Shown piece by piece: positions 8,700 to 17,118 of a DNA stretch of 64,000 nucleotides. The notes under the pieces were generated by a model, which searched no databases, was not told the origin of the DNA, and saw only the letters and a program-made list of their open reading frames with translations. Source of the DNA: JBPRGG01 sp051418075 (GTDB taxonomy: Bacteria; Bacteroidota; Bacteroidia; Cytophagales; Cyclobacteriaceae); contig JBPRGG010000172.1 in the NCBI GenBank assembly GCA_051418075.1, positions 1 to 64,000 of the forward strand. Direction: 5' to 3'. How positions within the stretch are numbered: the stretch's first letter is position 1; every line of letters starts with the position of its first letter. The position numbers were made by a program, and so were the translations under genes.

Positions 8700-8987
8700 T
8701 GTAAAGAAAAGGAATTCCCGTTGCTTGCTTCTTAAAATATCATCGTCCATCAAATCATCTATACTTAATTCATTAAAAGATTTTTGTTTATTTTCAAAGG
8801 GGAAGTGCTTGCCAGGTTGATCCTAAGCCTGATTTTCTTTATAATCTACTTTATTACCAGGCTGTTTTAATTGATTCAAATACAGCTTAAGAGGCTAGTA
8901 GTTAAACCTTTTTTAATAGGAATGATGATGAATTTTTTATCCTTTGATCCAACTTTTTCAAATCTTTGTTGCTTAAATCAAATACTA
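8700..8987 (-). pseudogene. Decayed ORF fragment of unknown origin
   Basis: Read on the minus strand, coding-like text runs in pieces: FDLSNKDLKKLDQRIKNS, then in another frame FIIIPIKKGLTTSLLS, then LYLNQLKQPGNKVDYKENQA, a TAG, and finally FNELSIDDLMDDDILRSKQR to a TAA near 8700. Several frame changes and a stop break it. The composition is that of a real protein C-terminus, perhaps from a mobile element, but I cannot name the family. It fills the 335-base gap between the cassette and arsR. Confidence 0.3.
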
Positions 8988-9011
8988 ATCGTATTATTGC
9001 AATAATAGAAT
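8988..9011. promoter_or_regulatory. ArsR-type operator upstream of arsR
   Basis: A 16-bp perfect palindrome, TATTATTGCAATAATA (8992-9007), lies 11 bases before the arsR start. Its core TATTGCAATA is repeated before arsM. Autoregulation by the adjacent ArsR protein, released by As(III), is the expected role. Confidence 0.7.
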
Positions 9012-9018
9012 AGCTCGT

Positions 9019-9345
9019 ATGGGAATTACCAAATCCAATATATTCACCAATGATGTAAACAGAACAGCTGAGTTAGCCAAAGCATTCGCTCACCCTGCCA
9101 GGATCTCCATCATTAAACACCTTATCCAAGTTAAAGGCTGTATTGTAAATGACCTGGTGGAATTGGTAGGGCTTTCTCAGTCAACCATTTCACAACACCT
9201 GAAGGAATTAAAGACAATTGGGATTATTAAAGGTGAAATTGAAGGGCCCAGGATGTGCTATTGTATAAATGAAGAAGTATGGGAAGAAGCCAAATTGGTT
9301 TTTCAGGATTTATTTTCTTCCTACATTTCCCCTAACTGTTGTTAA
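9019..9345 (+). CDS. arsR: ArsR/SmtB-family metalloregulatory repressor
   Basis: A 108-residue winged-helix repressor of normal family length. LAKAFAHPARISIIKHL (about 19-35) is the family's first helices; the recognition helix-turn-helix is VNDLVELVGLSQSTISQHLK; the wing is IIKGEIEGPRMCYCIN. Cysteines are at CI (about 41), in the wing (CYC) and at the very C-terminus (NCC), any of which could bind As(III); the classic ELCVCDL metal site is not present. Its position ahead of arsM, an arsC-like gene and acr3, with a matching operator on either side, supports an arsenic-responsive role. Confidence 0.9.
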   Translation: MGITKSNIFTNDVNRTAELAKAFAHPARISIIKHLIQVKGCIVNDLVELVGLSQSTISQHLKELKTIGIIKGEIEGPRMCYCINEEVWEEAKLVFQDLFSSYISPNCC

Positions 9346-9365
9346 AAAAATTTACTTAATCATAT

Positions 9366-9381
9366 CGTAATATTGCAATAA
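9366..9381. promoter_or_regulatory. Second ArsR-type operator, before arsM
   Basis: CGTAATATTGCAATAA matches CGTATTATTGCAATAA at 8990-9005 in 15 of 16 bases. The core TATTGCAATA (9371-9380) is a perfect palindrome and ends 13 bases before the arsM ATG. This suggests a second, internal repressor-controlled promoter. Confidence 0.65.
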
Positions 9382-9393
9382 ATAATTAACTAA

Positions 9394-10197
9394 ATGAAAA
9401 CGTCAGAAGAACTAAAAAGAATTGTCAAAGAAAAATACGGTCAGATTGCAGGTCAGTCAAAAAGCCAGAATGAATCATCCTGTTGCGGTACCAATTGCTG
9501 TGATACCATAGATTATTCCGTAATGGCTGATGATTATGCCCATTTAAAAGGTTATTCACCTGATGCTGATCTGGGTCTTGGCTGCGGCTTGCCCACTGAA
9601 TATGCCCTGATCAGGGAAGGTGATACTGTAGTGGATCTGGGATCCGGGGCGGGCAATGATTGCTTTGTAGCCAGGTCTGTAACCGGTCCGGCCGGAAAAG
9701 TAATTGGACTGGATATGACTGAAAAAATGATTGAAAAAGCCCGGAATAATGCTGTGGCTTTAGGATATGCCAATGTGGAGTTTGTTTTGGGTGATATTGA
9801 GGCAATACCCTTGCCTGAAAACATGGCAGATGTAGTGGTCAGTAATTGCGTAATGAACCTGGTGCCAGATAAAGAAAAGGCCTTTGCTGAAACCTACAAG
9901 ATCCTTAAAAAAGGGGGGCATTTCAGCATCAGCGATATCGTATTGCGGGGAGATCTGCCCAATGGATTAAAAGAAGATGCTTCCATGTATGCAGGATGTG
10001 TTTCCGGAGCTTTACAGCAAAAAGACTACCTGCATGCAGTTCAAAAAGCCGGATTCAAAAATATCAAGATCCAGAAGGAAAAGGCCATTAACCTGCCAGA
10101 TGAAGTATGGACTAAATATATTTCAAAAGAAGAAATTGAAAGTTTTCAACACGAAGGCCGGGGTATTTTTAGCATTACAGTTTACGCAGAAAAATAA
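9394..10197 (+). CDS. arsM: Arsenite S-adenosylmethionine methyltransferase
   Basis: A 267-residue class I methyltransferase. The SAM-binding loop is VVDLGSGAGNDCF (79-91) and the acidic end of beta-2 is GLDMTEKM. The three cysteines that bind As(III) in ArsM enzymes are in place: Cys64 in LGCGLP, Cys152 in SNCVMNL and Cys202 in GCVSGAL. An N-terminal pair of Cys doublets (CCGTNCC, 30-36) is the usual extra arsenic-binding motif. The enzyme methylates As(III) in the cytoplasm to methylated, often volatile, arsenicals. It is 48 bases after arsR with its own operator-like site. Confidence 0.93.
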   Translation: MKTSEELKRIVKEKYGQIAGQSKSQNESSCCGTNCCDTIDYSVMADDYAHLKGYSPDADLGLGCGLPTEYALIREGDTVVDLGSGAGNDCFVARSVTGPAGKVIGLDMTEKMIEKARNNAVALGYANVEFVLGDIEAIPLPENMADVVVSNCVMNLVPDKEKAFAETYKILKKGGHFSISDIVLRGDLPNGLKEDASMYAGCVSGALQQKDYLHAVQKAGFKNIKIQKEKAINLPDEVWTKYISKEEIESFQHEGRGIFSITVYAEK

Positions 10198-10236
10198 TCT
10201 GAGCCTTTTTTAATAAAACAAAAAATTAATAAATGT

Positions 10237-10920
10237 ATGAAAACAGCATTAATATTGATTTTAACATTTTATATGCATTCGTTTAATATGACAGAAAAAT
10301 CATCTCTTAAAACAGAAGTACAAACCTATGTGAATCAGGTGGTAAAGGAATTTGATCAAATCCCGGCTGAAAGGCAGCAGGTACTACAGCAGATTGCCTC
10401 ATATGTACAAAAACAAGCCCGGGCTGAAGAAAAATCCCGGTTGACCTTTATTTGTACCCATAATTCCAGACGCAGTCATATGAGCCAGATCTGGGCCGGG
10501 GTGGCCGCTTTTTATTATAATATTCCCCGGGTAGAAACCTATTCCGGCGGAACTGAAGCTACTGCATTTAACCCCAGGGCGGTAAAAGCCATAAAACAGG
10601 CTGGATTAGATGTCCAACAGCTTAACCAGGCCCAAAATCCGACTTACCAGATTAAGTTTGCTGATAATGCACCTGCCATTAAAGCTTATTCCAAAGTGTA
10701 TGATGCTGATGGCAATCCCTCCAGGGATTTCGCCGCAATTATGACCTGCTCTCAGGCTGACCAAAATTGCCCTTTTATCCCCGGAGCCACCCGTTTTGCT
10801 ATTCCTTATGAAGATCCCAAGGCTTTTGATGGAACTGACAAAGAAACAGAAGCTTATCAGGAAAGGTGCCATCAGATTGCCCGCGAAATGTTTTACCTGT
10901 TTAGCCTGGTAAAACTTTGA
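10237..10920 (+). CDS. arsC: Low-molecular-weight phosphatase / arsenate-reductase-like protein
   Basis: A 227-residue protein whose core is the LMW-PTP fold. The P-loop FICTHNSRRSHMSQ has Cys73 and Arg79 (CX5R), and the catalytic acid is probably Asp193 in YEDP. Cys171 and Cys178 (IMTCSQADQNCPF) could relay the disulfide during arsenate reduction. Thioredoxin-coupled ArsC enzymes are about 130 residues; here an extra helical region of some 50 residues and a hydrophobic N-terminus precede the domain. A second ATG at 10288 would remove the hydrophobic part. Context, between arsM and acr3, supports As(V) to As(III) reduction; some members are annotated only as protein-tyrosine-phosphatase. Confidence 0.8.
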   Translation: MKTALILILTFYMHSFNMTEKSSLKTEVQTYVNQVVKEFDQIPAERQQVLQQIASYVQKQARAEEKSRLTFICTHNSRRSHMSQIWAGVAAFYYNIPRVETYSGGTEATAFNPRAVKAIKQAGLDVQQLNQAQNPTYQIKFADNAPAIKAYSKVYDADGNPSRDFAAIMTCSQADQNCPFIPGATRFAIPYEDPKAFDGTDKETEAYQERCHQIAREMFYLFSLVKL

Positions 10921-11093
10921 TCTGTTAGAATAACAAATGAAACAGAACTGGAAACCAAGTACATCAGCTGACTAAATAAGTTGCTGATCTCATGATAAAG
11001 GAGTGATACCAGAGATCATTCATCCCTTGCATCAGGTTTAGGTTTACTCCCGGGGATTTGTGGTCGCTTTGAACAAATTACCATCATATTTAC

Positions 11094-12149
11094 ATGCAAA
11101 AGATAACCACCAAAAGGAAGAAATTATCATTTTTAGACCAGTATCTCACCTTATGGATATTTATGGCCATGGCCATAGGGGTAGCATTAGGCTATTTCCT
11201 GCCAGGTTCTGCCGATATTATCAATTATTTCTCTCAGGGAACTACCAATATTCCCATAGCTATAGGTTTGATCCTGATGATGTATCCTCCTTTGGCTAAA
11301 GTAAATTATGCCCTCTTACCTAAAATTTTTACTAATGTAAAGGTATTAGGCATTTCACTGCTGTTGAATTGGATCATTGGACCTGTATTAATGTTTGCTC
11401 TGGCCATTTTATTTTTACCAGGGCATCCTGAATACATGGTAGGGGTGATCATGATAGGTTTAGCCCGCTGTATTGCCATGGTGCTGGTATGGAATGACCT
11501 GGCCGAGGGGAGCAACGAATATGGGGCAGGCTTGGTGGCCCTGAACAGTATTTTTCAGGTTTTTGGATACAGTTTTTATGCCTGGATCTTTATCACTAAA
11601 TTACCTCCACTGTTTGGTTTTGAAGGATCCATTGTAAATATTTCCATCGGTTTGATCGCTGAAAGTGTTGCGATTTATCTGGGAATTCCATTTTTGGCTG
11701 GTTTATTCAGCCGTTTAATCCTGGTGAAGCTAAAAGGGGAGACCTGGTACCGGGAAAAGTTCATCCCGGCCATATCTCCCGTCACCCTGATCGCCTTGCT
11801 TTTTACTATTGTGATTATGTTTAGCCTGAAAGGAGAACTGATCATACAGATTCCCATGGATGTAGTTAGAATTGCCATTCCTTTATTAATCTACTTTGGA
11901 CTAATGTTTTTGATCGGGTTTTACCTGTCTAAAAAATTAGGAGCGGATTATCCGGTTAATGCATCAATTTCTTTTACAGCTGCAGGGAATAACTTTGAGC
12001 TAGCCATTGCTGTTGCCATAGCTGTTTTTGGCTTGAATAGTGGTCAGGCTTTTGCCGGAGTGGTGGGTCCGTTAGTAGAGGTGCCGGCTTTAATTTTATT
12101 GGTAAATGTAGCTCGCTGGTTGAAAAAGAAATGGTATCTGCCTGTATAA
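11094..12149 (+). CDS. acr3: Acr3-family arsenite efflux permease
   Basis: A 351-residue membrane protein with about ten hydrophobic segments. The signature helix GLARCIAMVLVWNDLA contains Cys126, the cysteine essential in Acr3 proteins, and GNNFELAIAVAIAVFG contains the conserved Glu302. It exports As(III) across the inner membrane, driven by the proton gradient, and completes the cluster: arsenate is reduced, arsenite is pumped out or methylated. A gap of 173 bases without an evident operator separates it from the arsC-like gene. Confidence 0.95.
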   Translation: MQKITTKRKKLSFLDQYLTLWIFMAMAIGVALGYFLPGSADIINYFSQGTTNIPIAIGLILMMYPPLAKVNYALLPKIFTNVKVLGISLLLNWIIGPVLMFALAILFLPGHPEYMVGVIMIGLARCIAMVLVWNDLAEGSNEYGAGLVALNSIFQVFGYSFYAWIFITKLPPLFGFEGSIVNISIGLIAESVAIYLGIPFLAGLFSRLILVKLKGETWYREKFIPAISPVTLIALLFTIVIMFSLKGELIIQIPMDVVRIAIPLLIYFGLMFLIGFYLSKKLGADYPVNASISFTAAGNNFELAIAVAIAVFGLNSGQAFAGVVGPLVEVPALILLVNVARWLKKKWYLPV

Positions 12150-12265
12150 TCAATCAATTTCAATTCCAGCAAAGTGCCGGCTTATTCAAATTATGATTTT
12201 AATTAACTGTATAGCCCCTGAAAAGATGCCATTGTAGCTCACAGGCAACAGGGATTACAACTTAT

Positions 12266-12297
12266 TCAGGTGACCCTGAAGAGACAGCATCACCTGA
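12266..12297. terminator. Possible hairpin between convergent genes
   Basis: TCAGGTGA (12266-12273) pairs with TCACCTGA (12290-12297) around a 16-base loop, between the convergent acr3 and NmrA-like genes. No clear T-run follows on either strand, so termination is only suggested. Confidence 0.3.
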
Positions 12298-12304
12298 AAT
12301 AACT

Positions 12305-13147
12305 TTATATAGATTGGGCAACTGGTTGATTCCAGAGGCCGGATTTTGCTGTTTTACTGACAAAATCCCTGAAATCTATCGCTTTTCTGCCCAATACTTT
12401 TTCTATATCATGGGAAACTGCCTGATTGTCAGGATTTCCCAGCACCTCTTTGAACAGATAGCTAAACAGCCATACATAGTCATCAGGCAAACCGGCTGCC
12501 TTCATAGCCTTGCCATATTCCTCCACAGAAACAGGTTGAAACTTGATTGCTCTGTTTGTCTCCCTGGCAATTGTTGCTACAACTTCCCGGAATGTCATTT
12601 TTCCGGGGCCGGTAACAGTAATGATGTGATCATTGTGGGTGTCATCCAGTAATACTTTTGTTGCCACATCTGCTATGTCATCTGCGTCTACAAACGGAAT
12701 TTCAGCTTCGGCCATAGGTAATGCCACATGGCCGGCCAGAATAGGTTCCAGCAGGAAACTCTCCGTAAAATTCTGGTTAAACCAGGAGGCCCTTACCAGG
12801 GTATAATTCAATCCCGAATTGGCCACTATATCTTCACAGGCTTCCGCTTCTTTTTCCCCTTTTCCGGATAGCAATACCACCTTTTCCAATCCTTCCTTCA
12901 GCGCTATTTCAGTCAGATTGGCTATGGCTTTCCTGGCTCCCGGTACGGCTAAATCAGGATAATAGGTAATATATGCCCTATCCATTCCCTTCAAAACCGG
13001 CGCATATGAGGCAGGATCATTCCAGTTAAAAGAGGGGTTGTTTTTTCTGCTTCCTATCCTGACCTGCTGGTTGAGCTTGATAAGTCTTTCAGCTACCCGG
13101 CTTCCAGTCTTGCCGGTACCTCCGATTACTAAGATGTTGTGTTTCAT
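12305..13147 (-). CDS. NmrA-like NAD(P)-binding oxidoreductase
   Basis: A 280-residue atypical short-chain dehydrogenase. The dinucleotide loop is VIGGTGKTGSRV (GGTGKTG at 9-15). As in NmrA-type proteins, the usual YxxxK pair is not evident and the C-terminal half (KFQPVSVEEYGKAMKAAGLP) is the typical helical substrate region. Such proteins act as quinone or enal reductases or redox sensors in the cytoplasm. It follows the DUF1772 gene by 28 bases and is probably the last gene of that minus-strand unit. Confidence 0.85.
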   Translation of the reverse strand: MKHNILVIGGTGKTGSRVAERLIKLNQQVRIGSRKNNPSFNWNDPASYAPVLKGMDRAYITYYPDLAVPGARKAIANLTEIALKEGLEKVVLLSGKGEKEAEACEDIVANSGLNYTLVRASWFNQNFTESFLLEPILAGHVALPMAEAEIPFVDADDIADVATKVLLDDTHNDHIITVTGPGKMTFREVVATIARETNRAIKFQPVSVEEYGKAMKAAGLPDDYVWLFSYLFKEVLGNPDNQAVSHDIEKVLGRKAIDFRDFVSKTAKSGLWNQPVAQSI

Positions 13148-13175
13148 TTTGATATGATTTTATATTTAAGATTGA

Positions 13176-13676
13176 TTAATTCCTGAAATATGCAAAAACT
13201 GCCAGGATTGAAAATGAAAAGGAGATCACAGAAAAAATGGTCCTGGCTAAATGAAGACGATTCCAATTAGTTTCATAATAGTGTCTAAATTTCCGGATCT
13301 TGCCTGTGCTCATCTCTACCAGGTCTAATGCATCCAATTGGTTGTTGAGGGGAACATTTCCCCAGGCGGTAACACCCATGGTTCCGATAAAATAACAAAT
13401 AAAGGCGGCAAACATGAGCCAAAAAGAGGCCTGATTGTGGCTAAACTGATAAACGCTGCCAATACCCAAGGCGATCAAACTGCCAAAGAAAATAATAAAA
13501 AATGCCGGGTTGAGAATGGCCCGATTGATTGATTGCATAGTTTGCAGGTATGGGAGGTCTGCCACCTTCTTGGTGCCAGGAATTACCGAGACGGACCAGG
13601 CATAGAATAAACCGGCTGATAACCCTGTAAATATTACTGCTGCAAAGGCAACAATTGTTTTACCTGTTAATTCCAT
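13176..13676 (-). CDS. DUF1772-family four-helix membrane protein
   Basis: I start at ATG 13676 (166 residues), two bases after the stop of the cytochrome gene, rather than further upstream inside it. Four hydrophobic helices are visible, with the family's features: a Gly-rich first helix (FTGLSAGLFYAWSVSVIPG), a conserved NRAILNP loop, and WGNVPLNNQLDAL before helix 4. Relatives are labelled anthrone-oxygenase or DUF1772 proteins and often sit next to NmrA-like reductases. Function unproven. Confidence 0.8.
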   Translation of the reverse strand: MELTGKTIVAFAAVIFTGLSAGLFYAWSVSVIPGTKKVADLPYLQTMQSINRAILNPAFFIIFFGSLIALGIGSVYQFSHNQASFWLMFAAFICYFIGTMGVTAWGNVPLNNQLDALDLVEMSTGKIRKFRHYYETNWNRLHLARTIFSVISFSFSILAVFAYFRN

Positions 13677-13678
13677 CT

Positions 13679-14035
13679 TTAATAAATTTTTTGGGTGGAT
13701 AACCATTTTTTAATTTCAGCGTATTCTTCTCTGCTTAACTGGATTTCTCTGCCCTTATGCTGGTTGGGTAAATCAAAAACCATTTGGTAAATCTTTGGTA
13801 TATGCATATTAATGGACCTGTCATCAATTACCAAGGAAGCGTTATGCTTTTGGTGACAGTTATTGCAATGGGTTTCAATTACCTTCAAAGCTGCTTTCTT
13901 TTGTCTGTCAGTGGAATGAGCAAAAATCAATTGATGAACTGAAGCAATCATTTTGCTTGAATCAATAGCTGACAGGAAGAGTAATCCGGCAGTGATTAGA
14001 CCATAGGTCCTGATCGCCATGTATCTCTGCTTCAT
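13679..14035 (-). CDS. Small exported protein with one c-type heme motif
   Basis: A 118-residue protein with an N-terminal hydrophobic export segment (about 9-24) and one heme-binding site CNNCH (Cys57, Cys60, His61). The rest is basic and helical; the terminal KIYQMVFDLPNQHKGREI-like region resembles Bacteroidota heme-domain proteins in which a distant Met is the second ligand. Probably a periplasmic electron-transfer or sensing protein. First downstream gene after the AraC regulator, same strand. Confidence 0.8.
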   Translation of the reverse strand: MKQRYMAIRTYGLITAGLLFLSAIDSSKMIASVHQLIFAHSTDRQKKAALKVIETHCNNCHQKHNASLVIDDRSINMHIPKIYQMVFDLPNQHKGREIQLSREEYAEIKKWLSTQKIY

Positions 14036-14138
14036 TTTACTTTAAGGTTAATTACATTAGCAAAAATAGGGGCAGGCTCAGCTTCAGTCTTGACAGTTCA
14101 GGCCAATCATTTGACAATTCAAGCCAAATCTTCAGAAG

Positions 14139-15128
14139 TTATAATGATTTTCGGAATTCAACCGGTGATTGACCAGTCCAGCGCCTGAATGCGCGATTGA
14201 AAGCACTTTGTTCAGAAAAGCCGGTTTCAAAGGCAATTTCAGCAACACTTCTTGAAGAATTTTTGAGGAGATTTCTTGCCACATCTAATTGGGTTTTCTT
14301 GATCAGATCTCTGAAGCTGGTCCCATTTTCAGCCAATCGGCGGGTCAGGGTACGATTGCTCATTCCCATCATATAACCTATTTGCTGTATACCGGGAATA
14401 CCACTGGGCAGTGCATCTTTAATCAGGTTTTCTACATCAAGAGCAATTCTGTTAGGGCTGATCTCTATGCCCTTAGTTTCCTCTTCTACTCTTTCTACCA
14501 GGAATTTATTGATGCTGTCATCAGCCTTGACAGTACGCATTTCCAGTTCCCGGGTTTTATAGGTAATATAATTTTGAGGCTGATGAAATAATACAGGACA
14601 TTTAAATGCCTTGTCGTGGCTTAAGCGATTTTCGGGTGGGTTATGCTTAAAGCCAACCTCTACCGGTGCGATATTAGATGCTGTGATGGCCTGCAATACC
14701 ACTACAGTAGCAGAAAAGGTAGCTTCATTGGATAACTCTACTCCCCTTCGATAGGCATCACGGAATAAACAGACTTTGGATAAAGCAGCATTTTTTTCGA
14801 TTTTAAACACATAGGTGTCTGATAACAACCTAAAATAGCGCTCACATCGATCAAATATTTCTCCGGCCCAGGAACAGGTTTTCCAGGACAAGCCCAGCAC
14901 GCCATAGTCATCTATTTTCATTTGATGACCTGCCCTTACTGCAAATCCGGGGCCTAATCGCTCATCCAATAATTCGTGAAGTTCAAAGAAATGATCTGCC
15001 GGAACAGCTTGAATATGATTGATAGAATCAATGGAAGTGGGCAGTTGTTTAAAGAAATCACGATCTAACCCTTCTTTTAAAGCCTGATTGATGATTTTGG
15101 TATATAAGCTGATCGAGATGTAGTTCAT
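14139..15128 (-). CDS. AraC-family transcriptional regulator with arabinose-binding-like N-terminal domain
   Basis: A 329-residue regulator. Residues 1 to about 210 match the PF12625-type sensor domain of OruR/ArgR-like regulators (DYGVLGLSWKTCSWAGE at 74-90 is typical). The C-terminal 100 residues hold the double helix-turn-helix: IQQIGYMMGMSNRTLTRRL (248-266) and VAEIAFETGFSEQSAFNRAF (295-314), ending TGQSPVEFRKSL. It is followed on the same strand, after 103 bases, by the cytochrome, DUF1772 and NmrA-like genes, which it may control. Effector unknown. Confidence 0.9.
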   Translation of the reverse strand: MNYISISLYTKIINQALKEGLDRDFFKQLPTSIDSINHIQAVPADHFFELHELLDERLGPGFAVRAGHQMKIDDYGVLGLSWKTCSWAGEIFDRCERYFRLLSDTYVFKIEKNAALSKVCLFRDAYRRGVELSNEATFSATVVVLQAITASNIAPVEVGFKHNPPENRLSHDKAFKCPVLFHQPQNYITYKTRELEMRTVKADDSINKFLVERVEEETKGIEISPNRIALDVENLIKDALPSGIPGIQQIGYMMGMSNRTLTRRLAENGTSFRDLIKKTQLDVARNLLKNSSRSVAEIAFETGFSEQSAFNRAFRRWTGQSPVEFRKSL

Positions 15129-15541
15129 TTAAGATCTTTTCCTTTAGCTAATGATTGATTCTGACTAAACCAAAATGCTTCATAATTGAATCAGGAATCC
15201 ATGATCATTGTTTTCTATCAGCCTATCTTTTTTTGTGTTTAGCCAAATATATACAGGAATTGGCTATATATTCAATTATAGCCCCGTTCCAAACGACCAG
15301 TGACTGATGAAATTTATTATTCATGGTGCTGTCATTTTCTTCAATTTGCTTCCGCTGTCATTCTGTTCTCCGTCCTCTTTCTGACCACTTTCTTTCTCCA
15401 TTCGTCCGTTTTCCCACATCTTTCATCCGAACTCCATAATCTGTCCTGTATACTCCATTGTCTTTCGTTTTTTTGCTTTCATTACCGGAAAATACTATTT
15501 TTAATTGCAACTTTTGTAAGTATTAACCTGAACTCATTACC
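15129..15541. other. Divergent intergenic region with a strongly pyrimidine-rich strand
   Basis: This 413-base gap separates the divergent AraC and ceramidase-like genes. Between about 15315 and 15500 the plus strand is dominated by C and T (for example TTTCTTTCTCCATTCGTCCG), so the minus strand is purine-rich. No frame gives a convincing protein. Near the right end the text ACTTTTG at about 15510 is a weak -7-like site for the downstream gene. Confidence 0.4.
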
Positions 15542-17101
15542 ATGCGAAAATGGATCCGTATCATATTGACTGGACTTTTAATTCTGATTATTATTCTGGG
15601 GCTTTTCTTCTACCTTAATGTAAGAGACCGTCATCCAGGTTATCAGGTGGACCTCAATATCAATAACCCTGCTCCCGGCAATTTCCGGATTGGCTTTGCC
15701 GCAGTGAAGATCACCCCCACCATTATCGATAACTGGACCGATGCCAACCAGGATGCTCAGTTCATTGAAAAAGATGGCGATAGCTATCAGGACCTGAACC
15801 AAAATGGCCGGTTTGATCCCATCTGGATTGCTGGATTTAGTAATAAAAGGGCAGCCAACGGGGTCAATGACGATCTTTGGGCCAGAACAATGATAGTTGA
15901 TGATGGCACCAGCCGGATTGCTCTCACATCCATCGATGCCATTGGTTTCATGAATGATGATGTCCTGGATGTCCGGAAATTAATACCGGAATCAACCAAT
16001 ATTACTTATTCAGTGATCAGTTCCACCCATACCCATGAAGCCCCTGATTTGTTAGGATTATGGGGCAATTCTTATTTCAGGAGTGGGGTGAATGAAGATT
16101 ATATGAACTATGTAAAAACCCAAACCGCAGCAAGTATTGTTCAGGCTAGCCAAAACCTTGAACCGGCTTATTTTAAACTGGCCATCAATCCTAAAGATGC
16201 CATCGTGACAGTAAATGATACCAGGGAACCAAAAGTATTTGATGAAGCCATCCGGATCATTCAGGCTTTTTCCTTGTCGGACAGCACCACTTTAGGCACA
16301 CTGGTAGCCTGGGCTGATCATCCCGAAACCCTGTGGAGCGATAATTTATTGATCTCTTCTGATTTCCCCCATTACCTGAGGGATGGTGTGGAAAATGGCA
16401 TTTATCTGGGGGATAGCCTGGTCAGGGAAGGTTTGGGAGGCACTACAGTTTACTTTAATGGTGCCATTGGAGGTTTGATGACTACCAATCCCTCTCATGA
16501 AATTAAGGATATACTGACCGGGGAGGTGATCAAGGAACCCGGCTATCCCAAGACCAAAGCTCAGGGAGATTTTCTGGCCTGGCTGGTTTTGGATGCTCTG
16601 GATAGTTCCAGTAATTACGTCAGCCAGGCTGGAATTAATATACGGGCTAAAACCATTGCCCTGGAATTTCAAAATCCCCTCTATCGTCTGGGGGCTTTCT
16701 TAGGCGTTTTAGATCGGGGAATGACTGGCTGGATGAAAATACGTTCGGAACTGGCAGTTTTTTCCATTGGTCCGGCCCATTTCATCACTGTTCCGGGAGA
16801 ACTTTACCCGGAAATTGTCAATGGTGGGGTAGAAAAACCAGCAGGGGGAGATTTTGATATTGAGCCTCAGGAAGTTCCTCCCCTTAGAGATTTTATGCAG
16901 GGAGAATATAATTTTATCTTTGGCCTCACTAATGATATGGTCGGGTACATTATTCCTAAAAGTCAATGGGATACCGAAGCACCATTCACCTACCACAATC
17001 ATGATGCACCTTACGGGGAGATCAATTCACTAGGACCTGAAACAGGCCCTGCCATCTACCGGGAATTGGTGAGCCTGATGGAAGAATTTTACCCGGAATA
17101 A
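15542..17101 (+). CDS. Neutral/alkaline non-lysosomal ceramidase-like protein, membrane-anchored
   Basis: A 519-residue protein with one N-terminal transmembrane helix (about 5-26) and a large extracytoplasmic domain. IGFAAVKITP (50-59) and the zinc-ligand motif SSTHTHEAPD (160-169) match the start of the neutral ceramidase fold; NGAIGGLMT and PGELYPEI are further family-like blocks. True ceramidases hydrolyse the N-acyl bond of ceramide, but many bacterial relatives have unknown substrates. An aspartate-rich loop, DLNQNGRFD (84-92), looks like an EF-hand or dockerin calcium loop and is not a usual part of the family. Confidence 0.8.
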   Translation: MRKWIRIILTGLLILIIILGLFFYLNVRDRHPGYQVDLNINNPAPGNFRIGFAAVKITPTIIDNWTDANQDAQFIEKDGDSYQDLNQNGRFDPIWIAGFSNKRAANGVNDDLWARTMIVDDGTSRIALTSIDAIGFMNDDVLDVRKLIPESTNITYSVISSTHTHEAPDLLGLWGNSYFRSGVNEDYMNYVKTQTAASIVQASQNLEPAYFKLAINPKDAIVTVNDTREPKVFDEAIRIIQAFSLSDSTTLGTLVAWADHPETLWSDNLLISSDFPHYLRDGVENGIYLGDSLVREGLGGTTVYFNGAIGGLMTTNPSHEIKDILTGEVIKEPGYPKTKAQGDFLAWLVLDALDSSSNYVSQAGINIRAKTIALEFQNPLYRLGAFLGVLDRGMTGWMKIRSELAVFSIGPAHFITVPGELYPEIVNGGVEKPAGGDFDIEPQEVPPLRDFMQGEYNFIFGLTNDMVGYIIPKSQWDTEAPFTYHNHDAPYGEINSLGPETGPAIYRELVSLMEEFYPE

Positions 17102-17118
17102 TAAGGAAACCTGGTTTG

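Noticed and set aside
15300..15569. 89-codon plus-strand frame before the ceramidase-like gene
   Set aside because: It lies in the pyrimidine-rich tract, so its Phe/Leu/Ser/Cys-rich product follows from base composition; it overlaps the real gene's start and has no family features.
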